NCBI RefSeq assembly: GCF_024160145.1
Contig: NZ_JAMYWQ010000025.1
Span: forward strand, 1-64,000
Length of the DNA: 64,000 nt
Direction: 5' to 3'
DNA from: Serratia nevei
GTDB lineage: Bacteria > Pseudomonadota > Gammaproteobacteria > Enterobacterales > Enterobacteriaceae
The stretch's first letter is position 1. Every line of letters starts with the position of its first letter. Positions 45,681 through 53,227 of this stretch are shown in pieces. Below the pieces are notes generated by a model. It ran no database searches, was not told the origin of the DNA, and saw only the letters and a program-made list of their open reading frames with translations. Both the position numbers and the translations under genes were made by a program.

Positions 45681-46508
45681 ATGCGTCTGCTGTTATTTTT
45701 TTCTATCGTCGTCTTGTACAGTACTGGCGTGCAGGCGATACGTTTTCCAGTGATGACAGATAACAAAATTATATCGTGCTCTGACTCTTTGTGTACTGGA
45801 AATGTGTCTTACGCGGGGCGTTCCACTTTAATGGATATTGGTCAACCGATAAGTCCCCCTGACGTGAGTGGGAGTAAGGACGTTATAACTTACGGCATTC
45901 ATTGTAGCGATGGTGATAAAAAACAGGGAATTGCCTATACAGGATGCTTCTGGATTATGGATGGATCGCATTCACCAAGAGTTTCGGAACGGTGCATGTT
46001 AAAAAACACGGCTTCCTGGGAGTTGGATGAGAGTAGTACATGCGGCACCGTATCAAGTTGGGGAACCCACTCAGGGGCAGGACCAGGAGGAGAGTGCGTG
46101 CTATTCGCTCAAAGAAAATCAGGTTCATACATATCCTCCGTTGCTACGCCTATGGGAGAGATATCGGCCCTGACGGCCGCAAATAGCGGCAATGCGTATT
46201 GTATTAAACCGACGGCGCCCAACGTCAGATGCGATATTTCGCTGCCCGCCACTCTCGACCACGGCGTGCTTTTGGTCGGGAGCAGCGACAGCAGATTTAT
46301 TGACGGTGTTGTCGACTGCGGCGCAACGCCGGTGGTCACCGTGGTGGGCACTAAGGATCTCGTGCTGGCGCCTGGGGTGAAAACCCGCGTTGCCGCCACC
46401 ATGCTTTCCAGAACGCAGGTCCGGGTGCAATCCGATATGACGGTGGATCGGTCTGCCAACGCCGGGAAATATAGCGCTGCGATAGTTGTAGCCGTGTCGC
46501 CGTATTGA
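45681..46508 (+). CDS. Tip adhesin candidate 2 (tandem duplicate)
   Basis: This 275-residue paralogue of adhesin 1 has the same signal peptide type (MRLLLFFSIVVLYSTGVQA). By eye the receptor domain is only about 60% identical to copy 1, while the C-terminal pilin domain (from NVRCDISLPAT) is about 90% identical in DNA. The cysteine and GAGPGGECVLF framework is kept. The start at ATG 45681 follows GAGGATAAGC; a GTG 12 bases upstream is less likely. Both copies could compete for the same tip adaptor. Confidence 0.8.
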   Translation: MRLLLFFSIVVLYSTGVQAIRFPVMTDNKIISCSDSLCTGNVSYAGRSTLMDIGQPISPPDVSGSKDVITYGIHCSDGDKKQGIAYTGCFWIMDGSHSPRVSERCMLKNTASWELDESSTCGTVSSWGTHSGAGPGGECVLFAQRKSGSYISSVATPMGEISALTAANSGNAYCIKPTAPNVRCDISLPATLDHGVLLVGSSDSRFIDGVVDCGATPVVTVVGTKDLVLAPGVKTRVAATMLSRTQVRVQSDMTVDRSANAGKYSAAIVVAVSPY

Positions 46509-46551
46509 CCGGGCATGCCTGGCTTAGGCCCTCTCTGCAATAAGGATATAG

Positions 46552-46753
46552 AAGGATATAGGCGCAGTGGTGACCGCCATCCCGCAGGGCACGCCGGTGA
46601 CCCTGACTTCGACGCTGGCCGGTTACAGCGGCGCCAGCGGCGTCGGCAATTTCCAGGGGCGATGACGCTAATTGGGGGTACGTCAAGGCCGATGACGGTA
46701 GCAGCAGCCTGGCGCTCGGCGGCAGTGCCGTCGCAACGTTGAAGATTATTTAA
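46552..46753 (+). pseudogene. C-terminal remnant of a fimbrial adhesin or pilin, copy 2
   Basis: It matches the remnant after adhesin 1 up to GVGNFQG and is then frameshifted (stop at 46663-46665). Further on, in another frame, YVKADDGSSSLALGGSAVA and TLKII-stop (46679-46753) look like another pilin-type C-terminal strand. There is no start or signal peptide. It is decayed coding DNA from an older adhesin gene. Confidence 0.7.
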
Positions 46754-46793
46754 TTTATATAAATGGCAGCCACGGATTAATAGGGCAAGCGAG

Positions 46794-47648
46794 ATGAATC
46801 ACATATTCAGTACCATTAAATACGTCCTATTGGCGTGGCTGCTGCTGGGCGTATCGCCGGCGGTACGAGCCATCAATATTGGCGTGGGGCAATACGCTAA
46901 TTTTGACGGAACTTATTGGTATTTCAGCGGCATACTCTATGACTGGTTTGGGGACGATCCTTACCCGAATCCTTGTTACCGCGCCGGCTCATGTGAGCTG
47001 GGCTTGCAATTGTATATCAGTAACGATGTTGGAGGTTCCTTTACTCTGTACGGTAACCCAAGCTGGTTTGCCAGCGGAGCATGGGTAAGCGGCGCAGCGA
47101 ACCTTGGAGAAATGGGGAAGTTGCTGCGCCAAAATGTGAGCCTGCCGGTGCAACGCATGCTGTATCAGGGGCGACCCCGACCAGGCGGGGACTTCAGCAT
47201 CATATATACCTGTCTGGTGTATCGCACCAATGGCGGTACGCAGCAGGTGTTTGTGAGCGGAGGTTTTTGCAGCGCGGGGGGCAGTGGTTCATCAGGCACC
47301 TGGTGTGAGGCGAAAAGCGGGGATATAGCCTTCAACTACGGCGTGCTCGCCAGTGAAGCGGTCAACGGCCAAACCCGCACGGCTCGCTATGCACTCTGGT
47401 GCAACCGCACGGTCACCGCCAAAGTTTATGCCAGAAATCTAAGCGGCGGCCGCCTGTTTCTGAGCGCCGATCGGCGGCTGTATGCCGATCTGACTATCGA
47501 TGGGCGTGAATTGGGCACTGGCGTGACGCAGGTATTCCGTGAGGGCGTTGAATCGAGCTATACCATTCAGTCTAAGCTCGGCAGCAGCGGTGAGCTTCAG
47601 GGAGGAAAGTTTGCCGGCTCGACGGTGATTTACATCGATATTCAATAG
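46794..47648 (+). CDS. Tip adhesin candidate 3, divergent
   Basis: This 284-residue two-domain protein has a signal peptide (VLLAWLLLGVSPAVRA), an aromatic- and glycine-rich N-terminal domain (QYANFDGTYWYFSGILYDWF, GSFTLYGNPSWF) with cysteines, and a C-terminal pilin-like domain (about 178-284, WCEAKSGDIAFNYGVL to AGSTVIYIDIQ). It shows little direct similarity to adhesins 1 and 2 but occupies the last place in the operon, where an MR/P operon has mrpH. It is intact. The ligand is unknown. Confidence 0.72.
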   Translation: MNHIFSTIKYVLLAWLLLGVSPAVRAINIGVGQYANFDGTYWYFSGILYDWFGDDPYPNPCYRAGSCELGLQLYISNDVGGSFTLYGNPSWFASGAWVSGAANLGEMGKLLRQNVSLPVQRMLYQGRPRPGGDFSIIYTCLVYRTNGGTQQVFVSGGFCSAGGSGSSGTWCEAKSGDIAFNYGVLASEAVNGQTRTARYALWCNRTVTAKVYARNLSGGRLFLSADRRLYADLTIDGRELGTGVTQVFREGVESSYTIQSKLGSSGELQGGKFAGSTVIYIDIQ

Positions 47649-47843
47649 GTAGTCTGATGTCGCTTACCGGGTGACACGAAATGATGAAATTCCATATTTA
47701 TTTTTCGGCAGTACATTGCCGGCGGATACCGCTACGCCTTTTCTTGAAGTCATTACTTCTTTTTTGGAATGAGTGACCGCGTGAAAGTTAAATAGAGTGA
47801 AGGTAGCCAATATATTTTTTGGCGTATGCCTACAGGAGTGAAA

Positions 47844-48392
47844 ATGAAAAAAAGTATAACCGTGGCCATCTACGATAACGATCGCTATTTCCGTTCCGGG
47901 TTGGAATTCTTCCTGACAGGTTATTTTCTGCGTCGCGGTATTGAAGTACGGTTTGACCACAGGGGGGAAAGTGAGGTGGCGCCAACGCTGGCCTTTGGCG
48001 CCCAATGGCAGCGCTATCGTCATCATGCCGGCTGTGTGCGCTGTAACCGCTATTTTCTCACGATCAAGAACCGGCCTAAATATCGTTTGGCGGCCGCTGA
48101 GCATGGCGTGATATACCGGGATATCTCGATAGACCAGCTGGCATTAACGCTGGTACGGCTGCCTCTCGACGAGCAGCTGCCGACGGAACCATGCCGCGAT
48201 TGCCGCCATGAAGGGACGTTATCGCAGCGGGAACGGCAGGTGGTGCGCTATATGCGATCGGGGCTAAGCCAGTCGGAGGTTGCCGCCCGGCTGGAGCTGA
48301 GCGTCAAAACGGTACACACGCATAAACGTTCTATTATGCAAAAGATGGAGTTGCGTAGAAAGCATGAGTTTATTTATTGGCTGCTGGGTTAA
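47844..48392 (+). CDS. LuxR-type regulator with two CxxC motifs
   Basis: This 182-residue protein has a degenerate receiver-like N-terminus (ITVAIYDNDRYFRSGLEFFL), a middle with Cys64-x-x-Cys67 (HHAGCVRCNR) and Cys117-x-x-Cys120 (EPCRDCRHEG), and a C-terminal LuxR helix-turn-helix (about 125-180, LSQRERQVVRYMRSGLSQSE, SVKTVHTHKRSIMQKM). The typical phospho-Asp context is missing. The cysteine pairs could bind metal or sense redox. The start at ATG 47844 follows CAGGAG. It sits after the adhesins, where regulators such as mrpJ occur, and probably controls fimbriae or motility. The target is unknown. Confidence 0.8.
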   Translation: MKKSITVAIYDNDRYFRSGLEFFLTGYFLRRGIEVRFDHRGESEVAPTLAFGAQWQRYRHHAGCVRCNRYFLTIKNRPKYRLAAAEHGVIYRDISIDQLALTLVRLPLDEQLPTEPCRDCRHEGTLSQRERQVVRYMRSGLSQSEVAARLELSVKTVHTHKRSIMQKMELRRKHEFIYWLLG

Positions 48393-48613
48393 CACGATCT
48401 TGTTATTCATATTTTGAATGGATTTGCTTTTTATGTTTCTTGATGCCAGCTGTATTTTTTATTATTGCTATTAAGCGCTTTTTCCTTTGCAATGTATTTT
48501 AGGTGTGTTAATAAATATAAGCTGGGTCATCGGAGAAAGTCCTCTCGGTGAACGGTGAAATCTGCCGGCAGGAATGCTCGGTAAATACAACTCACAATGG
48601 ATAAGGGATTGTA

Positions 48614-48853
48614 ATGAAAGTGAAACATATTCTATTGGTATCGGCGTTATTATTGTCGCCACAAATGGCTCTCGCAGGTGTAATTATTGACGGTGATGGT
48701 ATATATGTTTATGGCAATGGCCAGGTAGACGTCTCCGGCGATAAAAAAGTAGAGACAATCACGGATGCGGAAGCGGCGGAAAAACGCAATGCTATCTATG
48801 CCGCCATGTGCACCAGTCCATTTATGAAGAAGTATGCGCCGATTTGTAAATAA
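48614..48853 (+). CDS. Small secreted protein of unknown function
   Basis: This 79-residue protein has a clear signal peptide (MKVKHILLVSALLLSPQMALA) and a mature part of about 58 residues with a short glycine/aspartate/tyrosine strand region (GVIIDGDGIYVYGNGQVDVSG) and two C-terminal cysteines (AAMCTSPFMKKYAPICK). I do not recognise the family. It lies alone between two regulators and is followed by a terminator. It may be a periplasmic partner of the MarT-like sensor next door, which is guesswork. Confidence 0.65.
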   Translation: MKVKHILLVSALLLSPQMALAGVIIDGDGIYVYGNGQVDVSGDKKVETITDAEAAEKRNAIYAAMCTSPFMKKYAPICK

Positions 48854-48859
48854 TCGCGC

Positions 48860-48890
48860 GGGCCGTGATGCCGTTGGCTCACGGCCCTTT
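48860..48890 (+). terminator. Terminator after the small secreted protein
   Basis: GGGCCGTGA (48860-48868) pairs with TCACGGCCC (48879-48887), followed by TTT. Confidence 0.75.
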
Positions 48891-49033
48891 CGATATGTGC
48901 GAACGTGGTGGTGAGAACCAGGGGCACCGGCATGACGGCACATATAACTAAGAATTTTCCTAATAAAAAGTTTGTGCTAATATCCACCTGTAAAACAAAG
49001 GGGTATTGTTATTCCTTGTAAAGCCAGGTGAAG

Positions 49034-49810
49034 ATGAAATTTATAATTAACAATAATATTATATATCATGATGATAGCGCGGAGTTGTATCCGGCGGAGG
49101 ATGACCGGACACCGCTGTCGCTGACCACGACGCAGAACCGCCTGCTGTCGGTACTGGTCAGAAATAACGGCATCATGCTTTCCCGCACCGTGCTGCTGGA
49201 TCAGGTATGGCAGGCGCACGGTCAGGTGGCCTCCGGCAGCAACCTCAACAACGCTATTTCAACGCTGCGCAAGCTGTTCGCCATGCTGGGTGCAGAAGAT
49301 ATCATCGTAACGCAGCCGCGCCTGGGATTTACCTTTAACGCCGCCTCGCTTGAGGTTCCCAGTGGAACGTGGGGTGAAGAAGAGAAAACAAAAGAAGCTT
49401 CTGCGGCGCCGACGTCGGCGCAACCAAAAAAACGCGCATTGCCCCGTATCGCCGGCGTAGGGTTAACGCTACTGGCGCTGTTGTCCTGGTGCTGGGCCTG
49501 GTTCACGCCGGGATTTACCCAGCCCAGATACATCAGCATGGGTAAAATCGGCAATTGCGACGTTCGTTTTCTGATGACCTACCATAAGGTTAACTCTACA
49601 GATATCGATCTGACGCAGCTGAAAAAGCAGTTGGCCGTCAACCATATCCAGTGTACGGATCCCGCCGTGTTATTTTACTACGACAATACCGTGGTGGCGC
49701 CAGGCGCGTCCAAGATCGACAGGATCTCGTCTTTCTATTATTGCCCAACCTCGGAAACCTCAGTGCGCGGCACGCAGTGCGAGAATGTTTATGAAAGCTG
49801 GAAGAATTAA
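49034..49810 (+). CDS. MarT/CadC-like transmembrane regulator
   Basis: This 258-residue protein has an N-terminal winged helix (about 1-103, with LTTTQNRLLSVLVRNNGIML, SNLNNAISTLRKLFAMLGAE, IVTQPRLGFTF), a linker, one TM helix (about 140-158, AGVGLTLLALLSWCWAWF) and a periplasmic domain with four cysteines ending in the GTQCENVYESWKN segment. It is of the ToxR-like type. It overlaps a FidL-like gene, the same pairing as marT-fidL on Salmonella SPI-3. An upstream GTG at 49028 is a possible alternative start. Confidence 0.82.
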   Translation: MKFIINNNIIYHDDSAELYPAEDDRTPLSLTTTQNRLLSVLVRNNGIMLSRTVLLDQVWQAHGQVASGSNLNNAISTLRKLFAMLGAEDIIVTQPRLGFTFNAASLEVPSGTWGEEEKTKEASAAPTSAQPKKRALPRIAGVGLTLLALLSWCWAWFTPGFTQPRYISMGKIGNCDVRFLMTYHKVNSTDIDLTQLKKQLAVNHIQCTDPAVLFYYDNTVVAPGASKIDRISSFYYCPTSETSVRGTQCENVYESWKN

Positions 49811-50282
49811 TCTGCTGTTGCGCAGCCGCTATGTGCTGCTCTTGGTCTTGATGATGGCGCTGAGCATCGCCGGATTTTATTTCGTTTTTAGCAAGTCAAA
49901 CCTGCCTGAATGCCGGGTGGTGTTGCAGATTTCGAATCATGGCGATGGCGGTGAGTTGCAGCGAGTATTGCAATTCAGCTTGGTACCTTCCGGCTGGCGA
50001 CAGGTGACGGTCCTAATTAACGGCAGCTTTATTGATGAGCAGGGAAAATACTCGATCGACCGAACGGTGGTCATGAGCTATCGGCGTGAGGGGCAGCACG
50101 TTAATTTTCTGGTGAAAAAGAATATTAAAAGACCCAGCGATACCGTGACGCGTAAAGATTTGGAGCGGCGTTTGCCCAGCGAAGGGCTACAGTACCATTT
50201 CCTGGTCGAAAAGATAGATGAACGGCATTATCTGTTTTCTACCAACCACTCGCCGATGTTTATTTGCACCACTCCCTCCTGA
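49791..50282 (+). CDS. FidL-like membrane protein
   Basis: This roughly 163-residue protein has an N-terminal TM segment (YVLLLVLMMALSIAGFYFVF) and a periplasmic domain ending in a FSTNHSPMFICTT motif that I associate with FidL-like proteins. It overlaps the MarT-like gene by 20 bp. FidL-type proteins accompany ToxR-like regulators and are thought to modulate them, but the mechanism is not established. ATG 49785 is an equally possible start. Confidence 0.72.
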   Translation: MKAGRINLLLRSRYVLLLVLMMALSIAGFYFVFSKSNLPECRVVLQISNHGDGGELQRVLQFSLVPSGWRQVTVLINGSFIDEQGKYSIDRTVVMSYRREGQHVNFLVKKNIKRPSDTVTRKDLERRLPSEGLQYHFLVEKIDERHYLFSTNHSPMFICTTPS

Positions 50283-50286
50283 TATA

Positions 50287-50311
50287 GCAGCCGCCTGGAG
50301 TGGGCGGCTGC
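50287..50311. terminator. Hairpin between convergent fidL-like and pilin genes
   Basis: GCAGCCGCC and GGCGGCTGC form a perfect nine-base stem between two convergent genes. T-runs on both sides are short, so it may work in either direction or only stabilise ends. Confidence 0.55.
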
Positions 50312-50324
50312 AATTTATCGGTGG

Positions 50325-50828
50325 TTATAAGTAGGTGACGTTGAACTGCACCGTAGCATTGGCTTTCCCTGGCGTAATTGGCAGAGAGAGCGCTTTGTAA
50401 TTGGCCAGGAAGCTAAGCGCCTCTGCCTTTTGCTTAACGATGTAGAGGTACCCTGCGGCATGTGGATTGACGCCGTCCCCACCATCGATCTGCAGGCCGA
50501 TGCCTTTGGCGCTGCCGGGAGCGTCGTTTAACGCAAAGACGCCAGGTTCGGCCTGGTTGCCTTCATAACCGATCAAGATCTTGGAACCTTGCACGCAGTC
50601 GGTGAACCGCAAGTTGAATTCCACTGGCGTGGTCTGAGCGCCAACCTGCTGCAGCTTACTCGTTAGCACCTCCCCAAGATCGACAGTCGCATTCTGGGAA
50701 TCGACGCTTAAACTACAGCCGGGTTTTACCAGCGTGGAGCTTAAGCGCAATGAGCCGTCAGCAGCCTGAGCGCTAAACGCCGCACAGGCCAGGAGCCCGG
50801 ATATCAGGTGATAAATGCGTTTATTCAT
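50325..50828 (-). CDS. Fimbrial pilin, minus-strand set, third gene
   Basis: This 167-residue pilin has a signal peptide (IYHLISGLLACAAFSAQA), mature region DGSLRLSSTLVKPGCSLSVD with a second cysteine at FTDCVQGSK, and C-terminus ANATVQFNVTYL. It is last in a three-gene pilin set transcribed leftwards, away from the chaperone-usher genes at 53228-56483. These are probably minor or alternative subunits of system 2. Confidence 0.85.
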   Translation of the reverse strand: MNKRIYHLISGLLACAAFSAQAADGSLRLSSTLVKPGCSLSVDSQNATVDLGEVLTSKLQQVGAQTTPVEFNLRFTDCVQGSKILIGYEGNQAEPGVFALNDAPGSAKGIGLQIDGGDGVNPHAAGYLYIVKQKAEALSFLANYKALSLPITPGKANATVQFNVTYL

Positions 50829-50859
50829 AATTTGCCCTTATTATTTTTACATCCGTTCA

Positions 50860-51405
50860 TCAGGGATAGATCAAGCTGAATTGAATATCAGCGCTAACGG
50901 TGCCATACCCGCTGTTTTCGGCTTCGTTCAAACCCCATGACTCTGTCATGGCTGAAAAGTACAGAGTATTTACGTCACGCGAGGGATCTAAAATGAAAGC
51001 CTCCGTCTGTTTATTCGGCGTGACGACCATGGTTGAATTCCCTTGACGGTAATGGATTAAAAAGCCGGCGTTTTGTGCGGCACCCGGTTCACTGGCGTTA
51101 GTGGCGGCAAAGACGTTTTTGTCTATGTCTCTGCCGGTTGGGCTGACGGCGGTACCCTCGAACAGAAAACGTGCCTGGGTGAGGCTGGGGGGGCAACCTG
51201 TCAGCGTGAAACGAAAATCACGTTCGGTCTTCGAGCCTGCTGCGCTGGTTCCCAGATCTACCAGCAGGTTTTTGGCATCGCTGTTCAGCGAACAGGTACC
51301 TTCTTTTATTTTTCCGGTGGCGTTAATCACGCCCTCTGCAGCATAGAGCTGCGGCGCCAGCAAGATAGCGCCGAGATGCACGAGAGCGATAGTGAGCTTC
51401 TTCAT
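50860..51405 (-). CDS. Fimbrial pilin, minus-strand set, second gene
   Basis: This 181-residue pilin has a signal peptide (LTIALVHLGAILLAPQLYA), mature start AEGVINATGKIKEGTCSL, a second cysteine at LTGCPPSLTQ, and C-terminus VSADIQFSLIYP. A run of seven C on the coding strand occurs in the CPPS codons (51187-51193), a weaker slippage candidate. It lies 31 bp upstream of the third gene on the same strand. Confidence 0.85.
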   Translation of the reverse strand: MKKLTIALVHLGAILLAPQLYAAEGVINATGKIKEGTCSLNSDAKNLLVDLGTSAAGSKTERDFRFTLTGCPPSLTQARFLFEGTAVSPTGRDIDKNVFAATNASEPGAAQNAGFLIHYRQGNSTMVVTPNKQTEAFILDPSRDVNTLYFSAMTESWGLNEAENSGYGTVSADIQFSLIYP

Positions 51406-51468
51406 TTTATTTTCCTGTATTGTCGATACGTATACCGTGTCGCTGAAGTACCGCAGCTTTCAGCCCAA

Positions 51469-51975
51469 TTAGTTGTAGAGAATGCTGAACTGAATCGACG
51501 CGTTGGCATTGCCGGCCGTAACCTTATCGGTGGAGACGTAATAGGCTTTGAATTCTAGCGCTTCGTCGGCAGAGACTGGCAGGGGCTTCGTGCTGCCGCC
51601 AGGCATGATGTTTTTGTTATCGCCCATGCTCCAGATTCTCATGCTCACACCGGTTGCGGCATCCGGGCCGGAATCAATCATGAAAAACCCCGGGTTTTTA
51701 CCGTTTATAGCGCCGTCAAACTTGACGCTTACCGCTTGCCCGGCGGGGCAGTCTTTCAACGCCAGTTGAAACAGCTTGCCTTGCTCAAAGGTGTTATCAC
51801 CGACGTTTCTGAAGGCGCTGGTGAGAATTTCTCCCAGTTCAAGGTTAAGGGTGGGATCGACGGTGCAGGCGTTGTCTACCACCTTTCCACTGAAGTTAAT
51901 CGTACCGTCTGCGGCGATAACGGAAGTGGAAAGGCAGGCGCTGATTAAGGTGGAGATAAATAGATTGTTTTTCAT
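51469..51975 (-). CDS. Fimbrial pilin, minus-strand set, first gene
   Basis: This 168-residue pilin has a signal peptide (LFISTLISACLSTSVIA), mature start ADGTINFSGKVVDNACTVDP, second cysteine at LKDCPAGQ, and C-terminus ANASIQFSILYN. The ending and beginning are near-identical to the plus-strand pilin 52594-53100 and similar to the orphan 35638-36135. It is the first gene of the leftward set and shares the 618-bp control region with the system 2 operon. Confidence 0.88.
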   Translation of the reverse strand: MKNNLFISTLISACLSTSVIAADGTINFSGKVVDNACTVDPTLNLELGEILTSAFRNVGDNTFEQGKLFQLALKDCPAGQAVSVKFDGAINGKNPGFFMIDSGPDAATGVSMRIWSMGDNKNIMPGGSTKPLPVSADEALEFKAYYVSTDKVTAGNANASIQFSILYN

Positions 51976-52593
51976 ATGATATTTTCCATATATATTTACG
52001 ATTGAAATTTATTAAATCCCCAGCGATTAACCGACCTGCATTTTCTGAAAAATCAACACGCCGCCAATTTAAATGCGGATGCTATGTGTTTTGAATGGCG
52101 GGTTAATTATTTTTACGGGGTTTCACCATAGCCTTTCTATAAGTTGTTGTCAAAGTAGTATAGGTGGATTGATTATGAGTTTTACTTTTTTTGGCATGTA
52201 TTTTTATTTATTCATTTTATTTATTGTTATTTTTTTTCAATCAAATATTAATATATAAGAAAAAACCTAGATTTTAGGGTGGATGGTTATTGATGGTTTT
52301 TTTGCTTGCTGAGGGGGTATTGTTACGTGGTTGAATTAATGTTAGGTAATGCTCTATTATATGTATTGGCTCCCCGGAGAGGGGGCTTTTTTAAAATACC
52401 CTACGGGTTTTTTTGTAGGGTAAGGAATTTCTTGAACTGGACTGATATAGCTGGCTTATCGCGTCTGTGGCCGGAGTTTTTTCTGTTGTTGGAATAATAC
52501 GATAGGCCAGAGCGATATTGCTCTTGGCATGTAAACACTGTGCTGGAATCAGCACCAGCTGATTGAGCAGTTCCATTTATATAAGGGATTTAT
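51976..52593. other. Divergent control region of fimbrial system 2
   Basis: This 618-bp AT-rich region lies between oppositely transcribed pilin genes. It contains a terminator (52370-52393) and a second hairpin TACCCTAC-N10-GTAGGGTA (52397-52422), but no credible open frame. The terminator far from any stop codon suggests a short untranslated RNA or attenuator. I found no flanking long inverted repeat that would mark an invertible switch. Confidence 0.5.
52370..52393 (+). terminator. Isolated terminator in the divergent region
   Basis: GGCTCCCC and GGGGGC form an imperfect stem around GGAGA, followed by TTTTTT. No gene ends nearby. A promoter-like TTGAAT with downstream TATTAT-like sequence lies 30-50 bp upstream (about 52329-52357). 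Confidence 0.6.
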
Positions 52594-53100
52594 ATGAAAA
52601 AGTATGTTATTGCCTCCGCGCTGGCCTGCGCGACCCTTTCCATTTCTGCTATTGCCGCTGATGGCGTAATTAATTTTACCGGCAGAATCATTGACAACAC
52701 CTGCGTGGTGAACCCGACGTTGAACGTGCAGATGGGCGATGTAGCAGCGGCTGAGTTTAAAAATGTGGGGGAGCATGCACCGGCCAGGGAGTTCTTCCTG
52801 GAGTTGAAAGATTGCCCAGCAAGCATCAAAACGGCGTCTGTACAGCTGGAAGGCGCGGCAGATACCCATAACAAAGATTTATTCCAGCTTGCTTCTGGCG
52901 GTGCCACCGGGCTTGCTTTATGGATTCTTACTACGAACGGGGTAAAGCAGGATGTTGTGCCTGGCGGCACTTCGGAAGCGTTCTCGTTGACTGAGGGAGC
53001 GAACCTTCTGTCTTTCGCCGCCGCCTATAAATCAACGGATAAGGTAGTCACCGCCGGTGATGCCAACGCCTCCATTCAGTTCAGCATTTTATACAACTAA
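52594..53100 (+). CDS. Fimbrial major pilin candidate, system 2
   Basis: This 168-residue pilin has a signal peptide (YVIASALACATLSISAIA), mature start ADGVINFTGRIIDNTCVVNP, second cysteine at LKDCPASIK, and C-terminus ANASIQFSILYN. It directly precedes the system 2 chaperone and usher, so it is the likely shaft subunit. It belongs to the same sequence group as the orphan pilin and the minus-strand set, pointing to duplication within the island. A hairpin (GCCGGCGG/CCGCCGG) follows. Confidence 0.9.
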   Translation: MKKYVIASALACATLSISAIAADGVINFTGRIIDNTCVVNPTLNVQMGDVAAAEFKNVGEHAPAREFFLELKDCPASIKTASVQLEGAADTHNKDLFQLASGGATGLALWILTTNGVKQDVVPGGTSEAFSLTEGANLLSFAAAYKSTDKVVTAGDANASIQFSILYN

Positions 53101-53227
53101 GTGTGTTCTCTGCCGGCGGGGAGGATTTCCGCCGGTCATTTCCTCCGTTTGTGGAGCCATTGAGCGAACATAGAAAGCACGTTGCAACGATTTTTCCACA
53201 TTTTTAGTTAATAACATCAAGGGAATA

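Noticed and set aside
51187-51193. Seven-C tract in a minus-strand pilin as a phase-variation site
   Set aside because: Seven bases is borderline for slippage in this group of bacteria. It is only mentioned in the gene entry.
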